A DNA stretch of 64,000 nt from Flavobacteriales bacterium (GTDB lineage: Bacteria > Bacteroidota > Bacteroidia > Flavobacteriales_F > PHOS-HE28): assembly GCA_019638115.1 (NCBI GenBank), contig JAHBUK010000003.1, positions 372,001-436,000 of the forward strand. The letters run 5' to 3'. The translations under genes and the position numbers were made by a program. Position 1 is the first letter of the stretch. Each line of letters begins with the position of its first letter. A model generated the notes under the pieces. That model ran no database searches. It was given only the letters and a program-made list of their open reading frames with translations, and was not told the origin of the DNA. This document shows, one piece after another, positions 7,966-18,100 of this stretch.

Positions 7966-9777
7966 TTAGTTCTTCGGGATTAAGGCGGAACAGAGGTTGG
8001 CGAACACACTCTTCCAACTACCTGTCAGCGATTCCACGTCGTCACCCCAGTTCTTGGAGATGAAGGTATGGGCAGAGTATGGCTTCTCGCTGGTAGGCGC
8101 CGCATACCCTAGAGCATCTTCGATGCACTCCTCAAGCACTATTAAAATCCCCTTTGAACCCACAGCCGTCGCTATGGGCGCATTGAACTTCTCAGCGCCT
8201 GCTACGCCTTGATCACGGTCGTGTATCACAACTACCGGGACCCCAAGTGCCACGAAGTACTTCACTAAAGAGATGATGGCGGCTTTACCCCTAGCTCGAA
8301 CAACCTCGGCTGCGCGGTTGAAGAGTACTCTTTCCGCCTTCGATAGACGACGGACGGACTCACGCAGAACTAGCTCTTCCGTATCCCCTTCAACTATAAG
8401 TGCGTGGTGGGAGAAGAACACGCGAGCAATGCTCTCATCAGCAAGTAGAAGCATCTTGACGTATGCCCTGTCGTCTTCGACAAGCTGATTGTATTCGTCG
8501 GTCACATTGAAGGCTGTAGTGCGCACCTTCTGTTGTTCGATCCTGAAGGAGTTCAACACTTGCCTGGGCTTCTTGGCGAGATCAATCATGTACGGTGAGT
8601 GCGTCGTAGAAACGATCTGCGCTCCTTGAGCCGACAACTCGTAGATGGTCTCGCGCATCTGATATGCCGCAGCCGGATGCAAGTACATTTCGGGTTCTTC
8701 AAAGCCGATCAAAAGGCTCCGCGTTTCCTCTTGTCCTCGCCGCGAGATCCATTCGCTCCTGTAGCGCAACATCCCGAAAACTGCCGAGCGCACCATTCCA
8801 GTACCTTGGAGGTCAACGGATGTCCGCACATTGCTGGACATCGACACCTCAAACTTTGGCTTCAATGAACTATCCGCGTCGCTCAGATTCGCCGTGGCGT
8901 GAAGCTCTGCTTCGGGGAAGACCGAGCGTAGGACGCCATTCAGGCCATTCATCAGCTTGCCGAACTCGCTTTCATGATTGCTTGGGTCAAGCTCCTTTTC
9001 AAGAAGTGCCAGGTGCTCTTGGGCCTTTTGATAGTTAGGGGATGCCTTCCGCACATCGCTGAATAGATCAGTGAGCGTCTTGCCCAACGCACCAGTCTTT
9101 GCATCCATCTCTTCAGAACCAGAGTGGGCAGGAATGAGCAGTAAGCGCGGCAAGCGGGAAACGATGTTGGCCGGAATCCCACCTGGATTCTCAAACCACT
9201 CTATCTCCTCAGAGACATCCCAAATCTCATCAAGCGTTTCGAGCACCGCCTCATGCTTCTTCGCCAGCTTCGTCGCGGCATCGCCTAGCATTGAAACAGC
9301 CAAGTCGCCATCGAGGCCCTTGTCGATAAGATCCTGAACCGTCTTCGCTCCCTCAAAGACAGCTTTCATGCTTCGCTTCCTGGCGCGCAGGAATACCCTT
9401 ACGTCTTCTCCCAAGGGATAGATTTTCTTGTAAGTAACGCTCAGGCCAGTTTCGCCTGAGTCAGCAGGAATGTCATAGTTGAACACACGACCCTTAAAGC
9501 CCCGCCAGCTAGTGGCCTCGGCCGGCACATTACGAAACTCGGCCTCGAGTTCGATAGCTTTCACCGAGATTTTCTCCTCTCCGGTTTCAGTATCCTTCTC
9601 GGAGAAGTAGTGTGCCTCGGGCTGTCGCTTGTTCACGGAGAGCAAAGCTTCGATCGCATGTAGCACGGAGCTCTTTCCCGCATTGTTCGCTCCAATCAGA
9701 AATGTCGTATCGCCGAAAAGTACTTCGACAGATTCGAGTCGTCGAAACCCGGCAATACGAAGACGGTGGAGTTTCAT
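7966..9777 (-). CDS. OLD-family ATPase/TOPRIM nuclease
   Basis: A 603-residue protein. The N-terminal SMC/RecF-like ATPase has Walker A GANNAGKSS near residue 30. An ABC-type signature and Walker B region (LLIGFEEPEMYLHP) and the switch histidine (STTHSPYM) lie near residues 345-400. The C-terminal TOPRIM nuclease domain shows IVEGDTEE and VVIHDRDQ. This is the layout of the overcoming-lysogenisation-defect nucleases, an anti-phage family. No UvrD-like helicase (GajB) is adjacent, so it is not a Gabija pair and fits the single-gene class 1 OLD type. It lies 21 bp downstream of the DUF2130 gene and 7 bp upstream of the KTSC-like gene. Confidence 0.85.
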   Translation of the reverse strand: MKLHRLRIAGFRRLESVEVLFGDTTFLIGANNAGKSSVLHAIEALLSVNKRQPEAHYFSEKDTETGEEKISVKAIELEAEFRNVPAEATSWRGFKGRVFNYDIPADSGETGLSVTYKKIYPLGEDVRVFLRARKRSMKAVFEGAKTVQDLIDKGLDGDLAVSMLGDAATKLAKKHEAVLETLDEIWDVSEEIEWFENPGGIPANIVSRLPRLLLIPAHSGSEEMDAKTGALGKTLTDLFSDVRKASPNYQKAQEHLALLEKELDPSNHESEFGKLMNGLNGVLRSVFPEAELHATANLSDADSSLKPKFEVSMSSNVRTSVDLQGTGMVRSAVFGMLRYRSEWISRRGQEETRSLLIGFEEPEMYLHPAAAYQMRETIYELSAQGAQIVSTTHSPYMIDLAKKPRQVLNSFRIEQQKVRTTAFNVTDEYNQLVEDDRAYVKMLLLADESIARVFFSHHALIVEGDTEELVLRESVRRLSKAERVLFNRAAEVVRARGKAAIISLVKYFVALGVPVVVIHDRDQGVAGAEKFNAPIATAVGSKGILIVLEECIEDALGYAAPTSEKPYSAHTFISKNWGDDVESLTGSWKSVFANLCSALIPKN

Positions 9778-9798
9778 GATTCCGTTCGTTGTATTTGT

Positions 9799-11040
9799 TT
9801 ATTCCTCCTGTGTGCTTGATGGTAGCTCCAGGCTCTGCACCGTCGCTATCGCGGCACCCGCAATGCCCTTGATGGAGCCGTACATCTGCGCCGTGTTGGA
9901 GATCACCAAATCCAGGTTCTTTTCGCGCTCGTTCCAGATGCGTTCATAGGCGCGGCGCTCCGAGGCGATGTCTCCTTTCAGCTTCCGGAAGCTGCCCACG
10001 ATGGCCTCGATGTGCATGGCGAACTCCGAGCCGGTGAGGTAGTTGTAGAGCATGGCCATCTTGTCGCCCTTGTTCTCCTGCGCGGCCACGGCGGTACCCA
10101 CCTGCAGGATCATTTCGCGGAGCACGTAGCACAGGCTCTTGAACTCATCGTAGGTGCAGATCCATAGGCCTTCCCGTTGTCCCATGCGGTCCATGCCATC
10201 GGGCATCGCCTCGGTGACAATGACGCCGATGTGGGTCTTGGCCGCCTGCATGTCCTGTTTCAGCTTGGTGATCCACGGTGCTTGGAAGTGCTTGGTGCGT
10301 TTGCTCTCGTAGTAGATCGCCCCCAGCTCGTGCCCCGCACGGTCGCGCACCCGATGGATGCAGTCGCCGCCGCGCACCCCCTTACTGATCTCTTCCACCT
10401 CATCCAGCGGGAATGCATTCCGTAGCCATTCCTCAATGGCCAACTCCTGCACTTCGCCCTGCGATTGCATGGAACCCTGTTCGGCCCGCCGCTTCATGTC
10501 CTCCATCTGCGCGCTGAGGGACTTGATCAGCTCATCCTTCTCCTTGATCGCCAGCTCCTGTTTGTCGGCCTCCGCCTTCGCGATCTTCGCCTTCTCCTGC
10601 TTCAGCAGTTCGTTCAGCTTCACTTCTGCCTCTGCGTTGATCTTGTCCGCCAGCTCGTCCTTCTCACGTTGCGCCTTGGCCAAGGCCGCGCGGGTCTGGT
10701 TCAACTCCTTCAACTGGGCGCTCTTTTCCTCCAGCTCTTTCTGCATGGCGGTCACACTTTCCTCCACCTCGCCTCGTATCGACTTGCGAAGGCTGTCTTC
10801 CTGTTCCTTCTTCGCCTTGGCCAACTGCTGCTCCACGGCTGTCTTAACTTGGTCATCCAGCAGCTTCTTCTGCTCGTCCACCTTCTTCTGTGCATCGGCG
10901 AGCTTCTCTCGCTCCTGCTCCATGGTGCGCTCGTACTGCTGGCCGATCTCCGCCTGTACCTTGTCGTACAGCACCTTGTTCACGTCCACCGGGGTGCCGC
11001 ACTTGGGGCAATTGATCTGGGCTTGGGCAGTTTCGTTCAT
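9799..11040 (-). CDS. DUF2130 protein with zinc ribbon and coiled coil
   Basis: A 413-residue protein. The N-terminus holds an INCPKCGTPV half zinc ribbon. Residues about 35-205 are a long coiled coil rich in Glu, Lys and Gln. Residues about 210-370 are the DUF2130 domain, with QELAIEEWLRNAFP, GGDCIHRV and IYYESKRTKHF. The spaced acidic and ESK residues recall PD-(D/E)xK nucleases and the RmuC-like layout of a coiled coil joined to a nuclease. The likely role is DNA-end processing or phage defence, by inference from the fold and the island. A TTG-N21-TATTTTG promoter lies just upstream, so this gene can start the downstream run. Confidence 0.8.
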   Translation of the reverse strand: MNETAQAQINCPKCGTPVDVNKVLYDKVQAEIGQQYERTMEQEREKLADAQKKVDEQKKLLDDQVKTAVEQQLAKAKKEQEDSLRKSIRGEVEESVTAMQKELEEKSAQLKELNQTRAALAKAQREKDELADKINAEAEVKLNELLKQEKAKIAKAEADKQELAIKEKDELIKSLSAQMEDMKRRAEQGSMQSQGEVQELAIEEWLRNAFPLDEVEEISKGVRGGDCIHRVRDRAGHELGAIYYESKRTKHFQAPWITKLKQDMQAAKTHIGVIVTEAMPDGMDRMGQREGLWICTYDEFKSLCYVLREMILQVGTAVAAQENKGDKMAMLYNYLTGSEFAMHIEAIVGSFRKLKGDIASERRAYERIWNEREKNLDLVISNTAQMYGSIKGIAGAAIATVQSLELPSSTQEE

Positions 11041-11083
11041 GAAGAGTTGTGATTGACAAGAAACTTGGCAATGTGTAGGAGTT

Positions 11084-11114
11084 CAAAATAACACGCCGGG
11101 TGTGACTATTCCAA
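11084..11114 (-). promoter_or_regulatory. Promoter of the DUF2130-OLD-KTSC run
   Basis: On the minus strand TTG (11114-11112) is followed after 21 nt by TATTTTG (11090-11084). This fits the Bacteroidota -33/-7 arrangement and lies 44 bp before the ATG at 11040. Confidence 0.5.
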
Positions 11115-11183
11115 TGAGGATTCGGGGTCACTGCGGTAGCAGCGACATTTCACCTTTTGTTGCGAGTTCTTACCGCACTTGGC

Positions 11184-11888
11184 TCACGCCAACACCTCCC
11201 CAACCCTTCCCCGTATCGCCGCCTCGAACTTGGCCCAGCTCAGGTCGGCATCAGGTTCGCGCACGCCATTCACACCCTGCTTGGGGTTCACCACCGCGTA
11301 CCACGCAGCGTTGTAGAGGCGCTTCATGAGCAGGCGGCGCAACCAGATGGAGGCGCGTTGTTGGTAGGTGGCGCCCACGAATGCATCGTCCACGGGGAAG
11401 TGGGGCTGCTTGAGGCTCTTGCCGCCGCCGCGCGACTTGTCATCATCCTGCATGAAGAACACGAAGCCCAGCCAGGGTGGGCGCGTGCCGATGAGGCCTT
11501 GCTCCGCCGCTTCGAGCAAGTCGGTGGCATTGCCGAGGGATTCCTCGGTGCGGTTGTTCATGTTGTTGCCGTAGCTGCCCAGGATGCTCTTGAACTCCAC
11601 GGCCGCCACCAGCACGCCTTGGTGTACCACCACCACATCCCACTTCTTCTGCGGGCGGTAGAAGCCGGGGACCTCCAGGTTGCGCCCACCGCAATGCACG
11701 CTCTCGGGTGGCATGCCCGCATCGATGAAGATGCTGCGCACCAGTTCGGAGAGCGGATCAAGATGACGGCCGGAGGTGACACCTGCACGCAGACCGAGGT
11801 CCTTGTTGCCGCCTTCGCGGGCCTTCTTCTCGGCCTTGGAGCGCAGCTTCCACAGCGCCAGCACTTCCTTGCGCGGGTCCTTCTTCAT
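11184..11888 (-). CDS. PaeR7I/XhoI-type type II restriction endonuclease (predicted CTCGAG)
   Basis: A 234-residue protein. It matches the PaeR7I family in order: an N-terminal helical part with GVTSGRHLDP, a VPGFYRPQKKWDVVVV strand, a VAAVEFKSILG motif containing the Glu-x-Lys of a PD-(D/E)xK site, NNMNNRTEE, and a late RLYNAAWY helix. PaeR7I and XhoI cut CTCGAG; the same target is predicted here but not shown. The ATG at 11888 follows the methyltransferase stop by 2 nt; a longer in-frame extension overlapping the methyltransferase is less likely. Its last 18 codons are duplicated in degenerate form at 13652-13702. Confidence 0.85.
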   Translation of the reverse strand: MKKDPRKEVLALWKLRSKAEKKAREGGNKDLGLRAGVTSGRHLDPLSELVRSIFIDAGMPPESVHCGGRNLEVPGFYRPQKKWDVVVVHQGVLVAAVEFKSILGSYGNNMNNRTEESLGNATDLLEAAEQGLIGTRPPWLGFVFFMQDDDKSRGGGKSLKQPHFPVDDAFVGATYQQRASIWLRRLLMKRLYNAAWYAVVNPKQGVNGVREPDADLSWAKFEAAIRGRVGEVLA

Positions 11889-11890
11889 GC

Positions 11891-13579
11891 TCACTTGAAG
11901 CTGGGCAGGGTGTTCAGTCCGTACGCCTGCAATGCGGCACACGTGGCACCGGCGCGGTCGCGATCGCGGAAGGTTTGGCGCAGCGCATCGCGTTGTGCAT
12001 CGCTGAGGCTATCGGGCGCTGGCACGCGGATCATGCGCAGGTATTGCGATTGGAAGCGCATGGTGCCGTTGCGCATCTTCACGCCATAGGCGCGCACGAA
12101 GAGCTCGGCCACTTCGGAGAGCAGCAGGCCGCCGAGCACTTCGAGGTCCCAGCCGGTGCTGGTGATCCAGTAGAGGTTGTGGTGCGGGTAGTGCTGCGCA
12201 TCGAGCACCGGCGAAATGGTGCTGCTCATGTCCTGCAGGACCAGCTTGGGCCGTTCGCGCAAGCCCGCATGCACCTTGTCGATGGTGGCATACCAACGGT
12301 CCGGGCGCTTCTGGGCCACGTGGCGCTTCTTCAGCGCGGTGGCGTGTTGCTGGAAGTAGGCGCTGAGTTTCGGGTAGTGCGCGAGGTCCACCAACTGGCC
12401 ATCCGCATTCCAGGGGTTCACCAAGTAATCGCCTTTCCATTGCACGCGGCCGGTGGTGATGTCCGCCGACATGAGCAGCGGGATGAGCCGCTCGGCTTCC
12501 ACGCCGTGCGCATCGTCAGTGATGAAAACATCGTCCGCACCGGTGGCGATGCCGATGCCCACCTTGGTGCCGGTGGCGGCATCTTCCAAGGGATGGAAGC
12601 GTTCGGCCATGTCCTCCAGAAAGGCCAGCACTTCCGGCGAGCCGCTGGGCCAGATCTCTTCGGTGCGGAACCAATCGGGCAGTACGCAGGCGGAGAACAG
12701 GGGGTCGCGCACAGCACCGGGTGCGTCGTGCTCGAACCAGCTTGTTAGTCTTGCGCCACCGTGTTCATCCAATTCAGCTTGTGCCGATGCGTACAGCACG
12801 CGCCCTTGCGCACCGTTGCGGATCATGGTGATCGCAGGGTACGCGGACACCGGTGCTGCGAAGGCATCCACGCCGTGCATCTCGAACATGGCATCCACCG
12901 CGTAGTGCTCGCTGATGAGCTTGCGCAGTTTGCGTCCGTAAGCGTTGTGCTGCCAGCGGTCGGCCACGATGAAGCAGAGGCGGCCGCCCGGTTTCAAGGA
13001 GCGCAAGCCCTTTTCGATGAAGCCGACGAAGATGTCGGTGCCCATGGTCATGGTGTTCCACAGGCCGATGTAGGTGTTGCGCCGCTCTTCGGGGATCTCC
13101 TGCGCACGGATGTAGGGCGGGTTGCCCACCACGAGGTCGAAGTCGGCGCCATCGGCAGCGAGCAGGTAGTCGGCATGGCGGATCCAATGCGCGACGATCT
13201 CGTCCACGTTGGTCCAGCCTTTCGCCACGAGCAACTCGGCTATGCGTTCGCGCGCGGCTTGCACGTTGCGGCCTTGCAGGTCGTACGCGCGGATGGCGTT
13301 GCGGGCGTCGCTCAAGGTGAGGCCGTGCGCACGCAGTGAATCCGACAGGCGCTTCACGATGCGTTGCAGGAAGGCACCATCGCCGCAGGAGGGCTCCAGA
13401 AGCCGCAGCTTCGACAGGTCGCGTTCCGCGCGGTAGTCGCAGAGGTCGAGCATGAGGTCCACCACCCATTCCTTGGTGAAGACGGCCCCGTGGTTGTCGC
13501 CTTCCTCGATGGGCGGCAGCGCCGGAACAAGTTCCAGGAGCTCGCTTTGGTCGAGGAGGGTGAGTTGGGTTGGGGGCAT
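11891..13579 (-). CDS. N6-adenine DNA methyltransferase of the PaeR7I-like system
   Basis: A 562-residue class I SAM-dependent methyltransferase. Motif I is LEPSCGDGAFL near residue 65. Motif IV is NPPYIRAQEI, the NPPY type used by m6A enzymes. A C-terminal target-recognition region follows (residues about 300-560), as in M.PaeR7I and TaqI-like enzymes. It should methylate the adenine of CTCGAG and protect the host, which has at least six such sites in this window. Being first in the operon, ahead of the nuclease, it is made before the cutting enzyme. A possible -7 box (TACTTTG, minus strand, 13626-13620) lies 41 bp upstream of the ATG. Confidence 0.85.
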   Translation of the reverse strand: MPPTQLTLLDQSELLELVPALPPIEEGDNHGAVFTKEWVVDLMLDLCDYRAERDLSKLRLLEPSCGDGAFLQRIVKRLSDSLRAHGLTLSDARNAIRAYDLQGRNVQAARERIAELLVAKGWTNVDEIVAHWIRHADYLLAADGADFDLVVGNPPYIRAQEIPEERRNTYIGLWNTMTMGTDIFVGFIEKGLRSLKPGGRLCFIVADRWQHNAYGRKLRKLISEHYAVDAMFEMHGVDAFAAPVSAYPAITMIRNGAQGRVLYASAQAELDEHGGARLTSWFEHDAPGAVRDPLFSACVLPDWFRTEEIWPSGSPEVLAFLEDMAERFHPLEDAATGTKVGIGIATGADDVFITDDAHGVEAERLIPLLMSADITTGRVQWKGDYLVNPWNADGQLVDLAHYPKLSAYFQQHATALKKRHVAQKRPDRWYATIDKVHAGLRERPKLVLQDMSSTISPVLDAQHYPHHNLYWITSTGWDLEVLGGLLLSEVAELFVRAYGVKMRNGTMRFQSQYLRMIRVPAPDSLSDAQRDALRQTFRDRDRAGATCAALQAYGLNTLPSFK

Positions 13580-13651
13580 TGTGGGTGGCGTGACGGGAAG
13601 ATCGTCAATAGGGCGTGTTCAAAGTAAAGGATGCGGGGGCAGACTTGCTGA

Positions 13652-13702
13652 CAACACCTCCCCAACCCATCCCCGCCTCGCCGCCTCAGACTTGCCCCAG
13701 CT
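13652..13702 (-). pseudogene. Remnant of a second restriction-gene 3' end
   Basis: This segment repeats the end of the restriction gene (11190-11242) with scattered substitutions; the run CAACACCTCCCCAACCC is identical. Translated on the minus strand it gives RGSWGKSEAARRGWVGEVL beside the functional LSWAKFEAAIRGRVGEVLA end. The rest of the 393-bp gap (13580-13972) holds no recognisable gene. Confidence 0.65.
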
Positions 13703-13972
13703 CCCTCGTTCGGCAATAGAGAGCCGGTGGATCGGAACTCGGTTATGAAAGATGTAGGAAGTGGTGGTGGTCGTGAAGCCGGTGATCAAGGACGGTGCCT
13801 CCCCTGCCTCCATACCTCCATTGCACCCATCGCACAAGTTCCGATCATATTTACCGGCTCGGGGCCCCCGTGGCCAGTGGCATCCAAGAAGCCTTTTTCC
13901 TCCCACCTCCGTCTTTGTTGATCGACGTTCCCGCTCATTTTTTCAGCATTAGTTTAGCCCACCTTTCATTCC

Positions 13973-15106
13973 ATGCGCCTCCTCCCCATCGCCTGCCTTG
14001 TGGGCCTGCTCGCGGCCTGTGGCGAGGCGCCCAAGCCCGACATGACACCCCGCGTGGTGACCACCGCCGTGGTGAGCGACACGGTGCCCGTGTACCGCGA
14101 GTACGTGGGCCAGGTCTTCGGCCGGCAGGACGTACCCATCCGTGCGCGGGTGGAAGGCTGGGTGGAAGGGCTGCACTTCGCCGAGGGCACGCTGGTGAAG
14201 GAGGGGCAGCTCCTGTACACCATCGATCCGCAGCCCTTCGAGGAGCAGGTGGCGCGCATGCAGAGCGAACTGGCCGCCGCGCGCATCAATGCCACCAAGG
14301 CCAAGGGTGATCTGGACCGCTACGAACCGCTGGCCGCGATCAATGCGGTGAGCAAGAGCGACCTGGACGCCGCCCGGGCAAACCACGGTGCTTCCGCCGC
14401 CAAGGTGGAGGCCGCCGAGGCCAACCTGCGCGTGGCCCGCATCCAGCTGGACTACACCCGCGTGAAGAGCCCCATCAGCGGCCTTATCGGCAAGACCGCC
14501 GCGCGCCGCGGCGAGTTCGTGGGGCGCGAACCCAACCCGGTGATCGTGAACACGGTGAGCGCCATCGATTCGGTGCGCGTGCAGTTCCACCTCAGCGAGC
14601 GCGACTACCTGTACGTGGCGCGACGGGCCATGCAGCGCGAGTCCGACCCCACGCACGGCCCCAGGCCCACCACCGCCTTCGACCTGCTGCTGGCCGACGG
14701 CAGCCTCTTCCCCGAGCCGGGCCACTTCGATTTCATGGACCGCAGCGTGGACCCCAGCACCGGCACCATCCTCGTGCAGGTCTCCTTCGCCAACCCCGAC
14801 CTGCTGGTGCGGCCCGGCCAGTTCGCCAAGGTGCGGGTGCGCACCGAGCTGCGGCCCGATGGTGTGCTGGTGCCCCAACGCGCCGTGCGCGAGTTCCAGG
14901 GCCGCCACCTGGCCTACGTGGTGGAGGCCGATGGCACCGTGCGCGAACGCCTGCTGAAGCTGGGGCCCACCTACGGCGACCGCTACCTGGTGGAGGAGGG
15001 CGTGCGGCCCGGTGAACGCATCGTGCTGGAAGGCGTGCAGAAGGTGCGCGACGGCATCACCGTGCTGGCCACCGACACCGTGTTCTCCCCCAAGCGCATG
15101 CCATGA
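13973..15106 (+). CDS. RND efflux periplasmic adaptor (membrane fusion protein), lipoprotein
   Basis: A 377-residue protein. A signal peptide ends in the lipobox LLAACGE, so it is anchored as a lipoprotein. A biotinyl-lipoyl-like hairpin domain surrounds a coiled coil (residues about 50-170), followed by beta-barrel and membrane-proximal domains ending in a KVRDGITVLA segment. It should bridge the inner-membrane pump and the outer-membrane channel encoded next. Its stop overlaps the pump start by 4 nt (ATGA). CACCTTTC at 13960-13967, five bases before the ATG, is a possible -7 box. Confidence 0.9.
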   Translation: MRLLPIACLVGLLAACGEAPKPDMTPRVVTTAVVSDTVPVYREYVGQVFGRQDVPIRARVEGWVEGLHFAEGTLVKEGQLLYTIDPQPFEEQVARMQSELAAARINATKAKGDLDRYEPLAAINAVSKSDLDAARANHGASAAKVEAAEANLRVARIQLDYTRVKSPISGLIGKTAARRGEFVGREPNPVIVNTVSAIDSVRVQFHLSERDYLYVARRAMQRESDPTHGPRPTTAFDLLLADGSLFPEPGHFDFMDRSVDPSTGTILVQVSFANPDLLVRPGQFAKVRVRTELRPDGVLVPQRAVREFQGRHLAYVVEADGTVRERLLKLGPTYGDRYLVEEGVRPGERIVLEGVQKVRDGITVLATDTVFSPKRMP

Positions 15107-18100
15107 GCACCCCGCCCGAGCAGCACCACTTCTTCGTGCGCCGGCCCATCGTGGCCATGGTCATCGCCATCATCACCGTGATCGTGGGTACGGTGAGCAT
15201 GCTGGGCCTGCCCATTGAACAGTACCCGGACATCACACCGCCCATCGTGCAGGTGCGCTCCTTCTACACCGGCGCCAACGCCATCAGCGTGGAGCGCTCG
15301 GTGGCCACCCCGCTGGAGCAGCAGATCAACGGCGTGGACAACATGCTCTACATGAAGAGCACCAACGCCAACGACGGGTCCATGGTGATCGATGTGACCT
15401 TCGAGGTGGGCACCGATCCGGACATGAACACGGTGTTCACGCAGACGCGTGTGAGCGCCGCCACGGCCAAGCTGCCCGAGGAGGTGAAGCGCCTGGGGGT
15501 GACCACGCAGAAGTCGTTGCCCAACGTGATGCAGGCCATCACCCTCACCGCCACCGACGGCCGCTACGACCAGCAGTTCCTGGGCAACTACGCGCTGATC
15601 AACATCAAGGACGAGCTGGCGCGCCTGCCCGGCGTGGGCCGTGTGGAGGTGATGGGCGCCAGCGATTACGCCATGCGCATCTGGGTGAAGCCCGACCTGC
15701 TGGCCAAGATGGGCATCGGGGTGAACGAGATCGTGGACGCCATCCGGCAGCAGAGCGCCATCGTGCCCGGCGGCAAGTTCGGCGCGGAGCCCGCCCCGCC
15801 CGGCACCGAGCTCACCTACTCCGTGCGCATGCCGGACCGCCTGCAGACCGAGGAGGCCTTCGGCGCCATCGTGGTGCGCACCCATGCCGATGGCAGCCAG
15901 GTGCGGGTGAAGGACATCGCCCGCGTGGAGCTGGGCGTGGAGAACTACCTGATGACCACCCGCATGAACGGGTCGCCCTGCGCGCTGATCGCCGTGTACC
16001 AGGCGCCCGGCAGCAACGCGGTGGAACTGGCCGCCCGCCTGGACGAGGCCATGGCCGGGCTGGCGGCGAAATTCCCCGAGGGCATGCGCCACGAGGTGGC
16101 CCTGGATTCCACCGAGCCCATCCGCGCCGGCATCGAGGAGATCGTACACACCCTCTTCGAGGCGCTGCTGCTGGTCATCCTGGTGGTGTTCCTCTTCATC
16201 CAGGACTGGCGCGCCACGCTCATCCCCACGCTCGCCATCCCCGTGTCGCTGGTGGGCGCCTTCATGCTCTTCCCGCTGCTGGGTTTCAGCATCAACGTGC
16301 TCAGCCTGCTGGGGCTGGTGCTGGCCATCGGCATCGTGGTGGACGATGCGATCGTGGTGGTGGAGGCCGTGCAGGTGAACATGGAAAAGGGCATGGACGC
16401 CGCGCGGGCCACCACCGCCGCCATGAAGGAGGTGACCGCGCCGATCATCGCCACCACCCTGGTGATGGTGGCCGTGTTCGTACCCGTGGCCACCATGGCG
16501 GGCATCACCGGCAAGCTCTACCAGCAGTTCGCCGTCACCATCGTGGTGTCGGTGTTGATCAGCTCGGTGAACGCCCTTTCGCTGAGCCCCGCGCTGTGCG
16601 CCGTGCTGATGCGCCCGCACGGCACCACGGGCGGGCCGTTGGGTCGCTTCTTCGCCGGCTTCAACCGCGTGTTCGACCGCAGCACCAACCGCTACATGGG
16701 CTTCACGCAGGTGGTGGCGCGCAAGATCACCCGCAGCATGGTGTTCGTGGGCGTGCTGGTGCTGGGCGTGCTGCTGCTGGGGCGCGCGGTGCCCGGCGGC
16801 TTCCTGCCCGAGGAGGACCAGGGCTACTTCTACGTGAACATCCAGCTGCCCGAGGCCGCCTCGCTGCAACGCACCGACGAAGTGTGCGCGCAGGTGGAAC
16901 GCATCCTGGCCGAGGTGCCCGGCGTGGAGATGGTGACCACCGCCGCGGGCTTCAGCCTGCTGAGCGGCGCCATGAGCAGCAACGCCGGCTTCATGTTCGT
17001 GAGCGCCGCCGACTGGGCCGACCGCCCGTGGACCGTGGCGCAGGCCATCCGCAAGATCAACTACCGGCTGGCCACCGAGGTCTCCGGCGGACAGGCCTTC
17101 TGCTTCGGCCCGCCCGCCATTCCCGGCCTGGGCAGCGGTTCGGGCTTCAGCATGATGCTGCTGGACAAGGGGGGCAACGAACCCGCCTACCTCGCCGAGC
17201 ATGCCGGGCGCTTCATGAAGGCCGCCATGCAACGGCCGGAGATCGCCAGCGCATTCACCCCCTTCAACGCCGGCGTGCCGCAGCGCTACCTGGACATCGA
17301 CAAGGAGAAGGCCATGAAGCTGGGCGTGCCGCTCAACAGCATCTACAGCACCGTGGGCAGCTTCCTGGGCGGCACCTACGTGAACGACTTCGACCGCTTC
17401 GGCCGCCTCTACAAGGCTTACGTGCAGGCCGAACCCGAGTACCGCCTGGGCCCCGAGCAGCTGGACCTCTTCCACGTGAAGAACAACGCCGGCCAACCCG
17501 TGCCGCTGAGCACCCTGGTGCATGTGGAGGAAAGCACCGGGCCGGAATTCACCAACCGCTTCAACCTCTACCGATCGGTGGAGCTCACCGGCGCGCCGGC
17601 ACCGGGCTTCAGCTCCAGCCAGGCCCTGGCCGCGCTGGAAGAGGTGGCCGCCGAAGTGCTGCCGGACGACATGGGCTACAGCTGGAACGCCATGTCGTAC
17701 CAGGAGAAGGCCTCCAGCGGTTCGGCCACCATGGTGTTCGCCTTCTCGCTCTTCTTCGTGTTCCTCATCCTGGCCGCGCAGTACGAAAGCTGGTCGCTGC
17801 CCCTCACCATCCTGCTGGGCACGCCCTTCGCGGTGTTCGGCGCGTTCCTGCTGCTGTGGGTGTTCCGCTTCTTCAACGAGACCTACGTGCTCAACGTGTT
17901 CGTGCAGATCAGCCTGGTGATGCTCATCGCCATGGCCGCCAAGAACGCCATCCTCATCGTGGAGTTCGCCAAGCTGCGCTTCGATGAGGGCATGAGCCTG
18001 TACGACGCGGCCATGCAGGGCGCCCGCGACCGTTTCCGCCCGATCCTGATGACCGTGTTCGCCTTCATCCTGGGCATCTTGCCGCTGGTGCTCGCCACGG

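Noticed and set aside
6597-9777. Gabija system
   Set aside because: The OLD-type nuclease is present, but there is no UvrD-like helicase gene next to it.
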